Notes: generated by a model from the letters alone, not told the origin. A stretch of 64,000 bases of DNA from Stenotrophomonas sp. ESTM1D_MKCIP4_1 (GCF_003086895.1 NZ_CP026004.1:2454731-2518730), one strand, 5' to 3'. Shown: positions 8,501 through 17,700, numbered from the stretch's first letter. Program-made: numbers and translations.

Positions 8501-9286
8501 TTACTGGATCTTGAACTCGATGCGGCGGTTGCGCGCGCGGCCGTCATTGCTGGTGTTGTCGGCCACCGGCTCATCCGGCCCCTTGCCGAGCACATCCATG
8601 TGGCTGCCCGGAATGCCCTTGGCCATCATGTAGTTCTTCACCGCGAGCGCGCGCCCGTGGCTCAGCGCCAGGTTCGATTCGCGCTGGCCCACATTATCGG
8701 TGTGGCCGATGATGAGGAACCGGCTGTCCGGCATCTGCGCCATCTTGGCCACCATTTCGTCCAGGATGCCCATGCCGAACGGCGTCAGGCGGGCGCTGCC
8801 ACTCTGGAACTCGATGATGCGGTTGGCCAGCGTCTGGTCCAGCACGTTCTGCTGGGAGCCCACCTTCAGCGCGTTGGTCACCGTGTAGCTGGTGTTGCTG
8901 GCCAGGCTGAGGTCGCTGGCAACCTGCTGGCGCAGTGCTTCATTGCCCACCTCACCGGTGATGCGCACCGATTGGCCATTCACTTCCAGCTTGCCGGGCG
9001 AGACGCGCTTCAGGCCGGGATTGATCATGCCCGAGACATAGTCGCCCCAGTTCGGCGGCGTGGCGATGGTTTCCACCTGGATCCGGTCCACCACCCGCTC
9101 GGCACCGTACACGGCACGCAGGTTGTTCAACAGCTTGGCTTTGGTTGCCTGGTCAGGCACCACGCCTTCGATCACCACCGGCCGCTCGGTTGCAGCGGGC
9201 GCGCCCGCTGCGGCGTTCTGCGCGGCCAACGGTGCCGCTGCCAGCAGCAGCGGCAGCATGAAGTGAAAAGGGTTGCACACGCGCAT
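8501..9286 (-). CDS. OmpA-family periplasmic protein of the T6SS locus
   Basis: A 261-aa exported protein with a signal peptide (about residues 1-22), a central part resembling BON-like repeats (V-I-E-G-V-V-P-D-Q-A-T-K and L-E-V-N-G-Q-S-V-R-I-T-G-E-V) and a C-terminal OmpA domain (I-I-E-F-Q-S-G-S-A-R-L-T, I-I-G-H-T-D-N-V-G, then S-H-G-R-A-L-A-V and N-R-R-I-E-F). The OmpA domain binds peptidoglycan. It is the last gene after tssM and tagF, 2 bp after the tagF stop. The TssL of this locus has no OmpA domain of its own, so this protein probably supplies wall anchoring for the membrane complex, a TagL-like role inferred from context. Confidence 0.8.
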   Translation of the reverse strand: MRVCNPFHFMLPLLLAAAPLAAQNAAAGAPAATERPVVIEGVVPDQATKAKLLNNLRAVYGAERVVDRIQVETIATPPNWGDYVSGMINPGLKRVSPGKLEVNGQSVRITGEVGNEALRQQVASDLSLASNTSYTVTNALKVGSQQNVLDQTLANRIIEFQSGSARLTPFGMGILDEMVAKMAQMPDSRFLIIGHTDNVGQRESNLALSHGRALAVKNYMMAKGIPGSHMDVLGKGPDEPVADNTSNDGRARNRRIEFKIQ

Positions 9287-9288
9287 CG

Positions 9289-10272
9289 TCAGGTTCCCAG
9301 GAAAGTCTCGCCAAACAGCTTGCGTGCGGTGGCCAGGGCCAGGTCGTCACGGTCAAGGAAGCTGCCAAAGCGATTGAGGTTGTAGTCGCCACGCATGTAG
9401 TCGTCGACCCATTCCGAATGCTGGATGCGGATGAGGAAATCGCCGGCTTCTGCCGGGTCGAGCACCGCGCGCAGCACCTGCCGGTCGGCGCCATTGAAGC
9501 CAACGATCATGCTGGGCGCCGCGTCGTTGCGGATCAGCACGGCCAGTTCAAAGTCGCCACGGGCGACGAAGCTGGACAGCAGGTCCAGCCAGAACGCCGC
9601 CACCAGCGGGCGGTACGCCGGATCGCGCACCAGCGGGAAGACCAGCGCCTTGTCGATGTTGACATCGCCACCGCTCAACACCGGCTGCAGCAACAACCCA
9701 AGGGCGGGCAGCACCTGCCGCAGCGACACCTCACCATGCCCGGAATCGCGCAGCCGCTGTTCCAGATCCGCAACGGTGGTGCTTTCGAGGAAATCCTGGA
9801 AGCTGCCGTTGTAGTCCCCCGGATCAGTGCTGATGCTGAAACGCGCATCGGCCAACTGCGCCAGCGCCTGCGCGGCATCACTGTCCTGATAGGCCTGGCG
9901 TGCCAGGCGGGCCAGCCCGGACCACGCGTTGGACATCGCCAGCGGGCTGCGCCCGATGAACGGCAAGGGCTCCGGCGCATCCAGGCGCAGCGCGGACAGC
10001 AGCGGGAAGCGCCGCTCGGACGCGTCACGACTGGCCAGGAAGTGGCCGCACAGCACCATCTTGCTGCGCGACCCCAGGAACGCATAGTGAATCTCGGGCG
10101 CCTCGTCGTACCGCTGCTTCCAGTCCGGGCTCTGGCTCAACAGCTCCAGGCTTTCGCCTGCCCAGCGGTCCAGCCAGCCAAGCAGCTGATGGTTCTCCGC
10201 AGCGCGGACGAAATCGCCGCGCGACGGCACCTTGCCGAAATAGGAAACGCCTGCGCTCACCACCCGGCTCAT
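9289..10272 (-). CDS. tagF: T6SS accessory regulator TagF
   Basis: A 327-aa TagF/BMA_A0400 family protein, recognised by its opening (V-S-Y-F-G-K-V-P-S-R-G-D-F-V-R), W-A-G-E-S-L near residue 38 and G-S-R-S-K-M-V-L-C-G-H-F. TagF is a cytoplasmic post-translational repressor of T6SS firing, usually encoded with the PpkA/PppA/Fha threonine-phosphorylation system. None of those partners is found in this window, so TagF may act alone or with genes elsewhere. Its ATG overlaps the tssM stop by 4 bp, implying translational coupling. The family is normally 200-300 residues, so this one is slightly long. Confidence 0.9.
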   Translation of the reverse strand: MSRVVSAGVSYFGKVPSRGDFVRAAENHQLLGWLDRWAGESLELLSQSPDWKQRYDEAPEIHYAFLGSRSKMVLCGHFLASRDASERRFPLLSALRLDAPEPLPFIGRSPLAMSNAWSGLARLARQAYQDSDAAQALAQLADARFSISTDPGDYNGSFQDFLESTTVADLEQRLRDSGHGEVSLRQVLPALGLLLQPVLSGGDVNIDKALVFPLVRDPAYRPLVAAFWLDLLSSFVARGDFELAVLIRNDAAPSMIVGFNGADRQVLRAVLDPAEAGDFLIRIQHSEWVDDYMRGDYNLNRFGSFLDRDDLALATARKLFGETFLGT

Positions 10273-13200
10273 CGGGCACCTCCAGCGGCCGACGCCGCAG
10301 GGGCCGTGGCGGCCGGCGCGACAGCGGCCGGGGTTCCTCCGGCCACGCGCTCGGGCAGCTGCAGGCCACGCTGCCAGTCGCCGCCACCCTCGTTGCTGGC
10401 ACCGGCACGGCGCACGATGCGCATCTCCACCGTCACGCCCACACCGCTGCCGTTCCAGGTGATGCGGCTGGAATCATCCAGGCGCTCATACTCACCCTCG
10501 GCCATCAGGCGGTTGAAGCCGTTGGTGCCCGGCGCGCTGAACACTTCCACCGTCCTGCCATCACCGGTGACCGCCGTGATCTTCACGCCCGGCACCTGGC
10601 CGGCGTTCGGGTACTGCATGGTGGTCCACTGCGGCGGCGTATTGCGGTAGCGCAGCACCTGCCCGTCAATCTCGATGGTGTATTCCAGCGCACCGGCAGC
10701 CGGTGCAGGCAGGATTTCGAAGATCGTCGTGTCCTGTGCGGCACCCGCGGCTGCACCACTGACCCAGTTGCCGTAGTTGGCCACCAGATCAGCCGACAGG
10801 TTCACGCCCTGGCCTGCCCAGCGGCGGGTCTCCAGCAGCGGCCCGCGCTGGATCACCAGCGGGCCCAGTGCTTCCTTGTTGAACGCGGCGATGCTGCCGC
10901 TGGCGCCGAACACCGCCGCCACATCGCTCGGTGCGGCATCGACGTCGGAGTTCAGGTTGAACGGATACTGCTGGCCGATGCGCGCCTTGAACGGGTCGTA
11001 CACCTGGGCCTTCCAGGTCTTGTTCACCTCATCCTCGGTCGGCGTGATGAGCGCACTGAAGGTCTGGGTCAGCGGGCGCAGCAGCAGCGGGCGCAGGGCC
11101 TCGCGCTGCTTCTCGTCCAGACCGGTCAGCACCTGCTCGTCCACCAGGGCCAGGCCGACGCTCAGCTCCGAGCCCTCGTTGCTGAAGGTGTCCTGCATCA
11201 GCTTGCGGGTACCCACGCCGATCTCGCCCTGGCTCTTGATGGCATTGAGGCGGGCGCGCAGCTTGGTCAGCGTCTCGAAGTAGGCGGTGATGATAGCCGG
11301 CTGGTCACCGCGCTCGCTGGTCAGCCGCGCGATGCCCTCGAACGCCTTGCCGATCGGGCCGACCGGCTGCGCTGCGGCCGTCGCGGCCGGATCCTTGCGC
11401 AGCACGGTGCGCTGGAACCACGCCACGAAGCCCTTGCGTGCCTTGGTCGAACGCGCCAGTGCGGCCGGGTTGTCCCACACCGTCTCCTCGTTGATGCGCT
11501 CCAGCAGGATGCGCAGCGGCGAATTGTTCGCATCACCCAGCTTGTTGATGCGCGCGACCGCCTCGTCGAAGGTGCTGAACTCGGCCACGCTCAGGCCCTG
11601 CACGAACTTGCTCCATTCGCGTGCGTAGTCGTTCTTGTACAGGTTGACCAGCTCGCGCGACACATGTTCCGGGCTGCCCGCCAGCGAAAGATCGCTCTGC
11701 TCGGTGGTGCCCAGCACCCAGTCGGTGGTGCTCAGCTGCGTGTTGGCCGCTTCCTTGATCGCGTCCTGCACGTAGTCCTCCCAAGCCTTGCGGGAGAACG
11801 CACCGGAAATGGCGTAGCTGCCATTGATCAGGCGACCGTTGCGCTCCACGCCGATCAGGTTGTCGACCGTGGTGGTGCCGAACCGCGCACCGGCACGCGC
11901 CTTGATCTGCGCATACACCCGCTCCATCGCCGGCTGCCCCTTCATCACCTGGCCCAGCGCCTGGCGGGTATCGGACACCAGCGTGACCTTGTTCTGCACC
12001 TGCGGCCAGCTGGGCTTGCCCGACTGCGCCACGTAGAAGGTCATCAGCTTTTCAGCGGCGCGCACCATCTCCTCGCGGCTCATCTGCCCGCGGTTGGCCT
12101 CCAGCCAGGTGCGCCAGAACAGGGTCAGCTGCTGCGAAAGGTGCGCGCCTTCCACGTACTTCGGATTACCCAGCATCAGGTAGGTCTTCAGCGCGTTGTA
12201 GGCATCGTTGGTGCTGGTCGGCGACGCGTTCTGGTACAGCACCTCGCTCTCGGCAGCGGCGCCATTGCCCTGCCCCAGCTTGTCGCGCTCGGCTACCACC
12301 TGGCCCAGGTAGTTCTCCAGATTGGCGACAGTCGGTGCCAGCATCACCTGCTGCATGCCGTGGTTGTACTCACGCAGCAGCTTTTCGCGGATGGCCGTGC
12401 CCTGGTACAGGCCCAGGTGGGTGGTGATGCCGCCCTCCTTGCCGTAGCGGTCCAGCTGCTCCATCCGGTCCTGCAGCAGCAGCAACGCATCGATGCGCGA
12501 CTTCAGGTCCATGCGGTCCTTCTGCACACGCACGGCCTGGTCCAGATCCTTGGTGGCGTTGGCCACCAGCTGCGCATTGGTGGTGTAGGACCAGGTCCAC
12601 AGCCCCAGCGCCAGCGCCAGCACGCCCACGGCGCCAAGGAACACGCCATAGCGGAGACGGTTCTGGTGCGGGCTCGAGTACTGGCGCACCAGTTCCTTGT
12701 CGGCAAAGATGACCTTGCGGAACAGATCCTTGAGGAAAAACGCGGTGTGCCCGGTGGGCGCCTCGTCCACGTTCGAGCCGCGCTGCAGTGCGAACTGGCG
12801 GCCGACGCGTTCGGACGCATGGTGCACCGAACGCCCTTCCTGCAGTGCGCTGGAGAAGTAGAAGCCGCGGAACACCGGCTTGAACTGGTAGGGGTTGTCC
12901 TCGAACAACGTCGCAATGAAGGTGCGCAGCGCCGGCTTGATGCCAACGAACTCCAACGGCAGCGACAGCAGGCCCGGCGACACGTCGCGACCGCGCTGCA
13001 TCGCCATGTGGGTCAGGCTCATCTCCTTGATGCCCTCGGCCAGCTCATCGAAATGGCTGTCGAACGCATTGAGCGCATCGGTCTGCTGCTGCACGTCGAA
13101 CGGCAGCGTGGCGCCCCACACGTGCTCGCGCTCGGCCGGGTCCAGGTTGTGGAAGAACTCGCTGAAGCCGGCCACCAGATCGGCCTTGGTGAACAGCACA

Positions 13201-13967
13201 TACACCGGCGCGAACACTTCCAGCCGCTCGGTGATTTCCTGCACGCGCTGGCGCAGGTTCTTGGCCAGTTCAATGGCGAACTCCGGCTTGCTGCCGGACA
13301 GCTCGGCCAGGCTGGCAGCGATGATCACGCCGTTGATGGGCGCGCGCGGCCGGTTCTTCTTCAGCAGGCCAAGGAAGGTCAGCCATTCCATCCGGTCCTC
13401 GACGCTGACCGAGTAGCGTCCCGCCGTGTCCAGCACGATGCCGTTGGTGGTGAAGTACCAGTCGCAGTTGCGGGTGCCGCCGATGCCCTGCACCACGTTG
13501 CCGCGGTTGTCCTCGAACGGGAACTGCAGACCCGAGTTGAGGATGGCGGTGCTCTTGCCTGCCGCCGGGTTGCCGATGATCACGTACCAGGGCAGCTCGT
13601 ACAGCGCCGCGCTCCCCTTCAGCACGCCCATCCGCGAGGACTTGATCTGCTTGACCGCATCCATCATGCGGGTGCGCAGCGCTTCGGTATCGGCACGCTG
13701 CGCGGGCTGTGCCCCCGCCACTGCCTTGTCCGCCTCATCCTTGACCATCGCCTCCACGCGCTTGGCGGCGCGACGGGCGAGGATCCGCTTGATGGTCCAC
13801 ACCAGCAGGGCCAGCACCAGCAGGCCCGCCAGCACGATCGCCACCCAGATCCCGATCTGCCGGGCCTCTGCCTCACCGTAGTGCGCCAGCGCCGCGGCAC
13901 CGACCAGGCCGACCACCAGCCAGAGGCGGTAGTCACGCAGGTAGTAGCTGAAATTGCTCAAACTCAT
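10269..13967 (-). CDS. tssM: T6SS inner-membrane protein TssM (IcmF)
   Basis: A 1232-aa IcmF-like protein spanning the inner membrane with TssL and contacting TssJ. Two transmembrane helices lie at about residues 14-30 and 40-58, and a third at about 445-465 (Y-G-V-F-L-G-A-V-G-V-L-A-L-A-L-G). A Walker A motif G-N-P-A-A-G-K-S-T at 132-140 shows the NTP-binding site is kept, which is not true of all TssM. The large periplasmic C-terminal part follows. It starts 16 bp after the unknown 477-aa gene and overlaps tagF by 4 bp. tssJ and tssL, its physical partners, are about 25 kb away and on the other strand. Confidence 0.95.
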   Translation of the reverse strand: MSLSNFSYYLRDYRLWLVVGLVGAAALAHYGEAEARQIGIWVAIVLAGLLVLALLVWTIKRILARRAAKRVEAMVKDEADKAVAGAQPAQRADTEALRTRMMDAVKQIKSSRMGVLKGSAALYELPWYVIIGNPAAGKSTAILNSGLQFPFEDNRGNVVQGIGGTRNCDWYFTTNGIVLDTAGRYSVSVEDRMEWLTFLGLLKKNRPRAPINGVIIAASLAELSGSKPEFAIELAKNLRQRVQEITERLEVFAPVYVLFTKADLVAGFSEFFHNLDPAEREHVWGATLPFDVQQQTDALNAFDSHFDELAEGIKEMSLTHMAMQRGRDVSPGLLSLPLEFVGIKPALRTFIATLFEDNPYQFKPVFRGFYFSSALQEGRSVHHASERVGRQFALQRGSNVDEAPTGHTAFFLKDLFRKVIFADKELVRQYSSPHQNRLRYGVFLGAVGVLALALGLWTWSYTTNAQLVANATKDLDQAVRVQKDRMDLKSRIDALLLLQDRMEQLDRYGKEGGITTHLGLYQGTAIREKLLREYNHGMQQVMLAPTVANLENYLGQVVAERDKLGQGNGAAAESEVLYQNASPTSTNDAYNALKTYLMLGNPKYVEGAHLSQQLTLFWRTWLEANRGQMSREEMVRAAEKLMTFYVAQSGKPSWPQVQNKVTLVSDTRQALGQVMKGQPAMERVYAQIKARAGARFGTTTVDNLIGVERNGRLINGSYAISGAFSRKAWEDYVQDAIKEAANTQLSTTDWVLGTTEQSDLSLAGSPEHVSRELVNLYKNDYAREWSKFVQGLSVAEFSTFDEAVARINKLGDANNSPLRILLERINEETVWDNPAALARSTKARKGFVAWFQRTVLRKDPAATAAAQPVGPIGKAFEGIARLTSERGDQPAIITAYFETLTKLRARLNAIKSQGEIGVGTRKLMQDTFSNEGSELSVGLALVDEQVLTGLDEKQREALRPLLLRPLTQTFSALITPTEDEVNKTWKAQVYDPFKARIGQQYPFNLNSDVDAAPSDVAAVFGASGSIAAFNKEALGPLVIQRGPLLETRRWAGQGVNLSADLVANYGNWVSGAAAGAAQDTTIFEILPAPAAGALEYTIEIDGQVLRYRNTPPQWTTMQYPNAGQVPGVKITAVTGDGRTVEVFSAPGTNGFNRLMAEGEYERLDDSSRITWNGSGVGVTVEMRIVRRAGASNEGGGDWQRGLQLPERVAGGTPAAVAPAATAPAASAAGGAR

Positions 13968-13982
13968 GCAAGGGTCCAGGGG

Positions 13983-15416
13983 TCAGGAAGCCAGCGACGC
14001 ATCGGCCGCAGGCATGGGGGAAGAAAGAGGATCAACCGCGCCGAACAGGCGCTGCTGGTTGTCGGCCACGCCCAGCAGCAGCACGGGCTCGGCATTGCGT
14101 TGAAGCTGTGCATGGGCCAGCGCCAGCTGCGCCAGCGGCAGGGCCGGGCCCAGCTCACCGGCACTGACGGCCAGGGCCAGGCTCTGCGGACTGAAATCGA
14201 GATCGGGCGACAGCGAAGCGGCGATCGCCGCCGCATCCACCATCAGATCGCCGCGGTGATCGGCGTCATGCAGGACGAACTGTGCCGGCGCGCGGTCCGC
14301 ATCCAGGCCCGACTGCCATTGGCTGGCCAGCGCGGCGAGCTGCCGCCGCTGTTCCGCCGGGCGCTGCCCTTCAATCTGCTCGGCGCGCACCAGCTGCGGC
14401 CGCCACAGACGGCCATCACCCTCGCGCCCGTGGGCCAGGGTTGCCAGCAGAACGCCGGCCGCCCCCTCGCCCGGGACCCGACCATCAGGATTCTGCGCAG
14501 TGGCCAGCACGCCTGCATGCTGCCAGGACGCAATGACGTCGGCATCAATGCAGGACGCCGCAGCCAGCAGCAGGTGCCAGCGCGGCTCGGCTGCAGCGGA
14601 CACCGCGTCGATCACCCGCTGCACGTGCGGCCAGACCTCGCGCGCCGCATCCAGCGTGGTGATGCGCACATCGAAGCGGCGAGCGTCGATTCCGGCCCTG
14701 CGGGCCTGCTCGATCAGCCATTCCTGCACCCACGGGCGCAATGCGTCAGACCAACGGCCCGGGACCAGCAGCTCGATGGTCAGCACGTTCTCCACGCGCT
14801 GCTCATCGCGACGGCGCAGGCCGGCAACCACGACTTCCTCGGAAGCAACGATCTCCGGCAGCACGGCATACACAGCTTCCAGAAGCTGCTCAAGCACAGG
14901 CTGCAGCAGCGCCATCGCGCGGCGCTCGTGAGCCGCCGTATCGATACCATCCTGCCGCACCTGCAGCACTTCCAGTTCATCCAGATAAGGCGCGGCGCTC
15001 ATCCGCACCGGCAGGCTGTGCCTGTCACGGAAGCGCCCGTCCAGCGCAGGGCGCGGCGGCGCCGCTGCTGCGTCCAGAAGCGCCTGCGGCTCCAGGTCGA
15101 TTCCCAGCTTCAGGCCACCGGCAAGCAGTGCTACCGACGCGGGTGCCGCTCCACGCGGCGTCGCCGCTGCATCATTCGCCGACGTGGACGCATCCGTGGC
15201 GGCCGGCGCTGCAAGCGCAGTGTCGACGCCGCGCCGCAGTGCGCTGCGCACCATGAAACCGGCACCGCTCAGGCCAACCGGCAGCAGGCCGAGATAGGCC
15301 AGCATCTGCATGCCCGTGGGTACCGTGCCGCTGTTGCGCCAGTAAAATATCGTCGCGCCCCAGGTCGCGATGAACACCATCACCACCGAGGCCGCCTTGC
15401 CCAGCCATCCCGCCAT
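13983..15416 (-). CDS. Unknown inner-membrane protein in the tssM operon
   Basis: A 477-aa protein not matched to any family I recognise. Two hydrophobic segments sit at the N-terminus (about residues 8-26 and 37-55), suggesting a hairpin anchor. The remaining 400 residues form a soluble part, rich in Ala, Leu and Asp and lacking obvious catalytic motifs. It lies between a PAAR gene and tssM, 16 bp before tssM, so it is almost certainly coexpressed with the membrane complex. It may be an accessory of the TssJLM complex or a cargo-related factor; the sequence does not decide. Its upstream gap to the PAAR gene is only 42 bp. Confidence 0.75.
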   Translation of the reverse strand: MAGWLGKAASVVMVFIATWGATIFYWRNSGTVPTGMQMLAYLGLLPVGLSGAGFMVRSALRRGVDTALAAPAATDASTSANDAAATPRGAAPASVALLAGGLKLGIDLEPQALLDAAAAPPRPALDGRFRDRHSLPVRMSAAPYLDELEVLQVRQDGIDTAAHERRAMALLQPVLEQLLEAVYAVLPEIVASEEVVVAGLRRRDEQRVENVLTIELLVPGRWSDALRPWVQEWLIEQARRAGIDARRFDVRITTLDAAREVWPHVQRVIDAVSAAAEPRWHLLLAAASCIDADVIASWQHAGVLATAQNPDGRVPGEGAAGVLLATLAHGREGDGRLWRPQLVRAEQIEGQRPAEQRRQLAALASQWQSGLDADRAPAQFVLHDADHRGDLMVDAAAIAASLSPDLDFSPQSLALAVSAGELGPALPLAQLALAHAQLQRNAEPVLLLGVADNQQRLFGAVDPLSSPMPAADASLAS

Positions 15417-15458
15417 CAGTTGCCGTGCTCCATGCGCTGCTCCCGTCCGCCGCGTCGA

Positions 15459-15719
15459 TCAGCGCAGGCCCGTCACGGCCTGTGAAGCGACCAGTGTCGC
15501 CCCACATGCTGTGCGGTCGCCGTCGCGCGCTACAGGTTGGCCGTCAATGATGACAGTGGCATCGCCGCTGACGATGGTCGTCGCACCGTGTACGGCACAG
15601 GCAGCGCGGTCACCAACACGCGCTACAGCCTTTCCATTGATGTCGGTCTGGCCGGTGCCCGCGACCACGCTGCCGCCGTGGCTGAGCTTGTCACCGACGA
15701 CGATAAACGGTCGTGCCAT
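15459..15719 (-). CDS. PAAR-domain spike-tip protein
   Basis: An 86-aa single-domain PAAR protein with the repeated glycine-rich pattern (V-G-D-K-L-S-H-G-G, A-R-V-G-D-R-A-A-C-A-V-H-G, A-R-D-G-D-R-T-A-C-G) and His/Cys residues that bind the metal at the tip of the cone. PAAR proteins sharpen the VgrG trimer. No extension domain is present, so it is a bare tip that could serve any of the three VgrGs. An AAGGAG ribosome site lies ahead of its ATG. It is the first gene of the unit leading to tssM. This is the only PAAR protein in the window. Confidence 0.9.
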   Translation of the reverse strand: MARPFIVVGDKLSHGGSVVAGTGQTDINGKAVARVGDRAACAVHGATTIVSGDATVIIDGQPVARDGDRTACGATLVASQAVTGLR

Positions 15720-15818
15720 CCATCACACTCCTTGATTCCATGTCATCCAGCCTTCCATCGCCACTGACGCGGCGACCTGGATCAACCGCGCAACGATACC
15801 AGTATCACAGAACGGTTA

Positions 15819-16700
15819 TCACCCTTGGCGTGAAAGCTCTTCACGCTTGGCTGCCCGTGCAGCGCGGCAACGCCCTGTCATTTCCACGTGAACGTAATCC
15901 TTGATGCTCCGCCAGTTGCCACCCCAGTCCAATCCAGCCTGCTCGGCAAGTTCTCCGTAGAGGAAATACCCGCGCTTGGTCCACGCATCATTCATATCCC
16001 ACTGCAGCTTGCCGTCGCGGATCGGTGCGCTGTCCACGCCCAGACCATACTGGTGGCAGCTCTGCCATGCCCCTGCACGGGTGGCCTTGCCGCCCGCCAT
16101 GAGCTCAGCCTGCCGCTCCGGGCTGCGGTAGCCCTCAATCAGCACCATCTCATACCCATACTGGCGCCGCATGACCTCGTAAATGGCCAGCACACGTTGC
16201 TGCAGATCAGGGTCGATCTGGTCCCACTTTCGATCCGCCGTGACGATTTCCGGCCGCAACCGCCGCACTTCTGCCGTGGTGAAAACTTCCGGCGGCGGTG
16301 GCGGCGGCGGCGCCAGACGTTCCCCGCGCAACAGCTGCGCGACCATTGATCCCGACTCTGCGAAATCATCGCCCCGAAAATCTTCGAGCACCACCGTCTT
16401 TCGTGTGACCAATATCACAGTTGGAGGAATCAGCAGCGCTGCGGCGGCAATCGCCATAATCGGCCAATGGCGACGAATCGCGCTGTGCGCAGCGCCCGCT
16501 TCTTCACGAACCCCACTGCGCACCCGCGTCACACCATCGCCGACCCGCCCCCCAACCCGGCCCGCCTTGCGACGAAAACGACCCAGCGTTGCGCCCAGCA
16601 TTGCGCGCAGCGACTCGACGCTTTCCGGGAACAGCAAAACCCAGCACACCACGGCCACCAGCATTACAACGGCAATGGCCATAACCACGATTGGTACCAC
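15819..16700 (-). CDS. Membrane-anchored M15 peptidase, possible TagX-type T6SS assembly factor
   Basis: A 293-aa protein with two hydrophobic segments (residues 3-24 and 79-98), a poly-Pro linker (131-137) and a C-terminal M15/VanY-like peptidase domain: Y-R-S-P-E-R-Q-A-E-L (191-200), S-C-H-Q-Y-G-L-G-V-D with zinc ligands His216 and Asp223, and D-Y-V-H-V-E with His271. The start is taken as GTG at 16700 behind GGGAGG. Known biology: TagX of Acinetobacter is a membrane-anchored peptidoglycan endopeptidase needed to let the T6SS pass its own wall. The architecture and position next to PAAR and tssM fit that role; being a secreted effector is less likely given the N-terminal anchors. Which peptidoglycan bond is cut is unknown. 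Confidence 0.75.
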   Translation of the reverse strand: MVPIVVMAIAVVMLVAVVCWVLLFPESVESLRAMLGATLGRFRRKAGRVGGRVGDGVTRVRSGVREEAGAAHSAIRRHWPIMAIAAAALLIPPTVILVTRKTVVLEDFRGDDFAESGSMVAQLLRGERLAPPPPPPPEVFTTAEVRRLRPEIVTADRKWDQIDPDLQQRVLAIYEVMRRQYGYEMVLIEGYRSPERQAELMAGGKATRAGAWQSCHQYGLGVDSAPIRDGKLQWDMNDAWTKRGYFLYGELAEQAGLDWGGNWRSIKDYVHVEMTGRCRAARAAKREELSRQG

Positions 16701-16897
16701 CGGTCCTCCCTGACTCGCGCTCTGGTTGACGCCCCATCCGCTTTCACTAAGAATGCGGAAATTCGCTTCGGCAGCTGCCGACTCACACCAAGGGCTGGAT
16801 GCACTTGAATAATGGCGGAATCAATCGGCCAAGTCTGCTCTCAGGGGGAGCGCAGGCAAAGGGCCAGGCACCGGCTACGGGCCGAATTCTCGCAGAC

Positions 16898-17662
16898 ATG
16901 GAAGGTCGGCAGACCACCACGTCCACGCGTGCTGCGCGCTCACCGTCCGGCGGGAACCGCCGCATCGGCCTGTGGCTGGGGGGCGCCGTGGCGATCATCG
17001 CCATCGCCGGCCTGGCAGCCTGGGGCTTGTCCGGCAGCGGCGGCTACAGCGAATCCGGCGAGTACTCACTGACCCCGGATCCTGCGCAGCCGACCGGGCC
17101 TACCGGTCATCCCGACGTACCTGCCGGCGCCCCGCATGACGGAGCCGCGACGATTGTCGATGCACCGGCAGGTAGCGACGGCGCCGCTGTCAGTGCACCG
17201 CCGGAGAATGCCGCACCTGGGCCGGCCGGCGCTGCCGCTGCCGCTGCCGCACCCGCTTCGGCAGCAACCGCCACGCGCGGTGCATCGCAGGCTGCACGCA
17301 GCGGTCGCGGTGCCACCCAGGCCGGCAGCAAGGGCCAGAACGACGAGAACCTTCTCGGCACCCTGCTTGGCATCATCAAGGAAGAAGACAAGGACAAAGC
17401 CAAGGCCAAGACGAAGGCCAACGCCCAGCCGCAGAGCATGGACGAGCTGATCGCGCAGATTGAAGCCGATCAGCGCAAGCGCACCGAGGATGAGCGCGCC
17501 GCCTTCGAGCGCGTGGCCAGCAAGAAGTCCGCATCAACCGAGTCGAGCATCCAGGCACAGCTGCGCAGCTGCCCCAGCCCGACCTCGCTGAAGGGCGTGG
17601 ACTGCCGCCGCCGTATCTGTGCAGCGGTGAGCGGGAAGGACCCGGCCTGCCCGGCGATGTAG
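16898..17662 (+). CDS. Unknown single-pass membrane protein with low-complexity linker
   Basis: Unrecognised. From the ATG at 16898 it is 254 aa: a short basic N-terminus, one transmembrane helix (about residues 23-44, I-G-L-W-L-G-G-A-V-A-I-I-A-I-A-G-L), an Ala/Pro/Gly-rich stretch, a charged Lys/Glu/Asp-rich segment, and a C-terminal region with four cysteines (C-P-S-P, V-D-C-R-R-R-I-C, D-P-A-C) that probably form disulfides in the periplasm. A longer reading frame begins at 16799, but neither start has a clear ribosome site. It diverges from the M15 peptidase gene across about 200 bp. Its role in the T6SS, if any, is unknown. Confidence 0.6.
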   Translation: MEGRQTTTSTRAARSPSGGNRRIGLWLGGAVAIIAIAGLAAWGLSGSGGYSESGEYSLTPDPAQPTGPTGHPDVPAGAPHDGAATIVDAPAGSDGAAVSAPPENAAPGPAGAAAAAAAPASAATATRGASQAARSGRGATQAGSKGQNDENLLGTLLGIIKEEDKDKAKAKTKANAQPQSMDELIAQIEADQRKRTEDERAAFERVASKKSASTESSIQAQLRSCPSPTSLKGVDCRRRICAAVSGKDPACPAM

Positions 17663-17677
17663 CGTCCGTGAGGAAAT

Positions 17678-17700
17678 GTAGAGTCGAGCCATGCTCGACT
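17678..17700. repeat. SMAG-type GTAG palindrome
   Basis: GTAG followed by an 8-bp inverted repeat (AGTCGAGC at 17682-17689, CAT loop, GCTCGACT at 17693-17700). This matches the GTAG-headed REP elements scattered in Stenotrophomonas. It lies between convergent genes. Confidence 0.75.

Noticed and set aside
11664-15485. A 1273-codon plus-strand frame opposite tssM
   Set aside because: It is antisense to tssM and the 477-aa gene, is rich in His, Gln and Arg, and has no recognisable domain.
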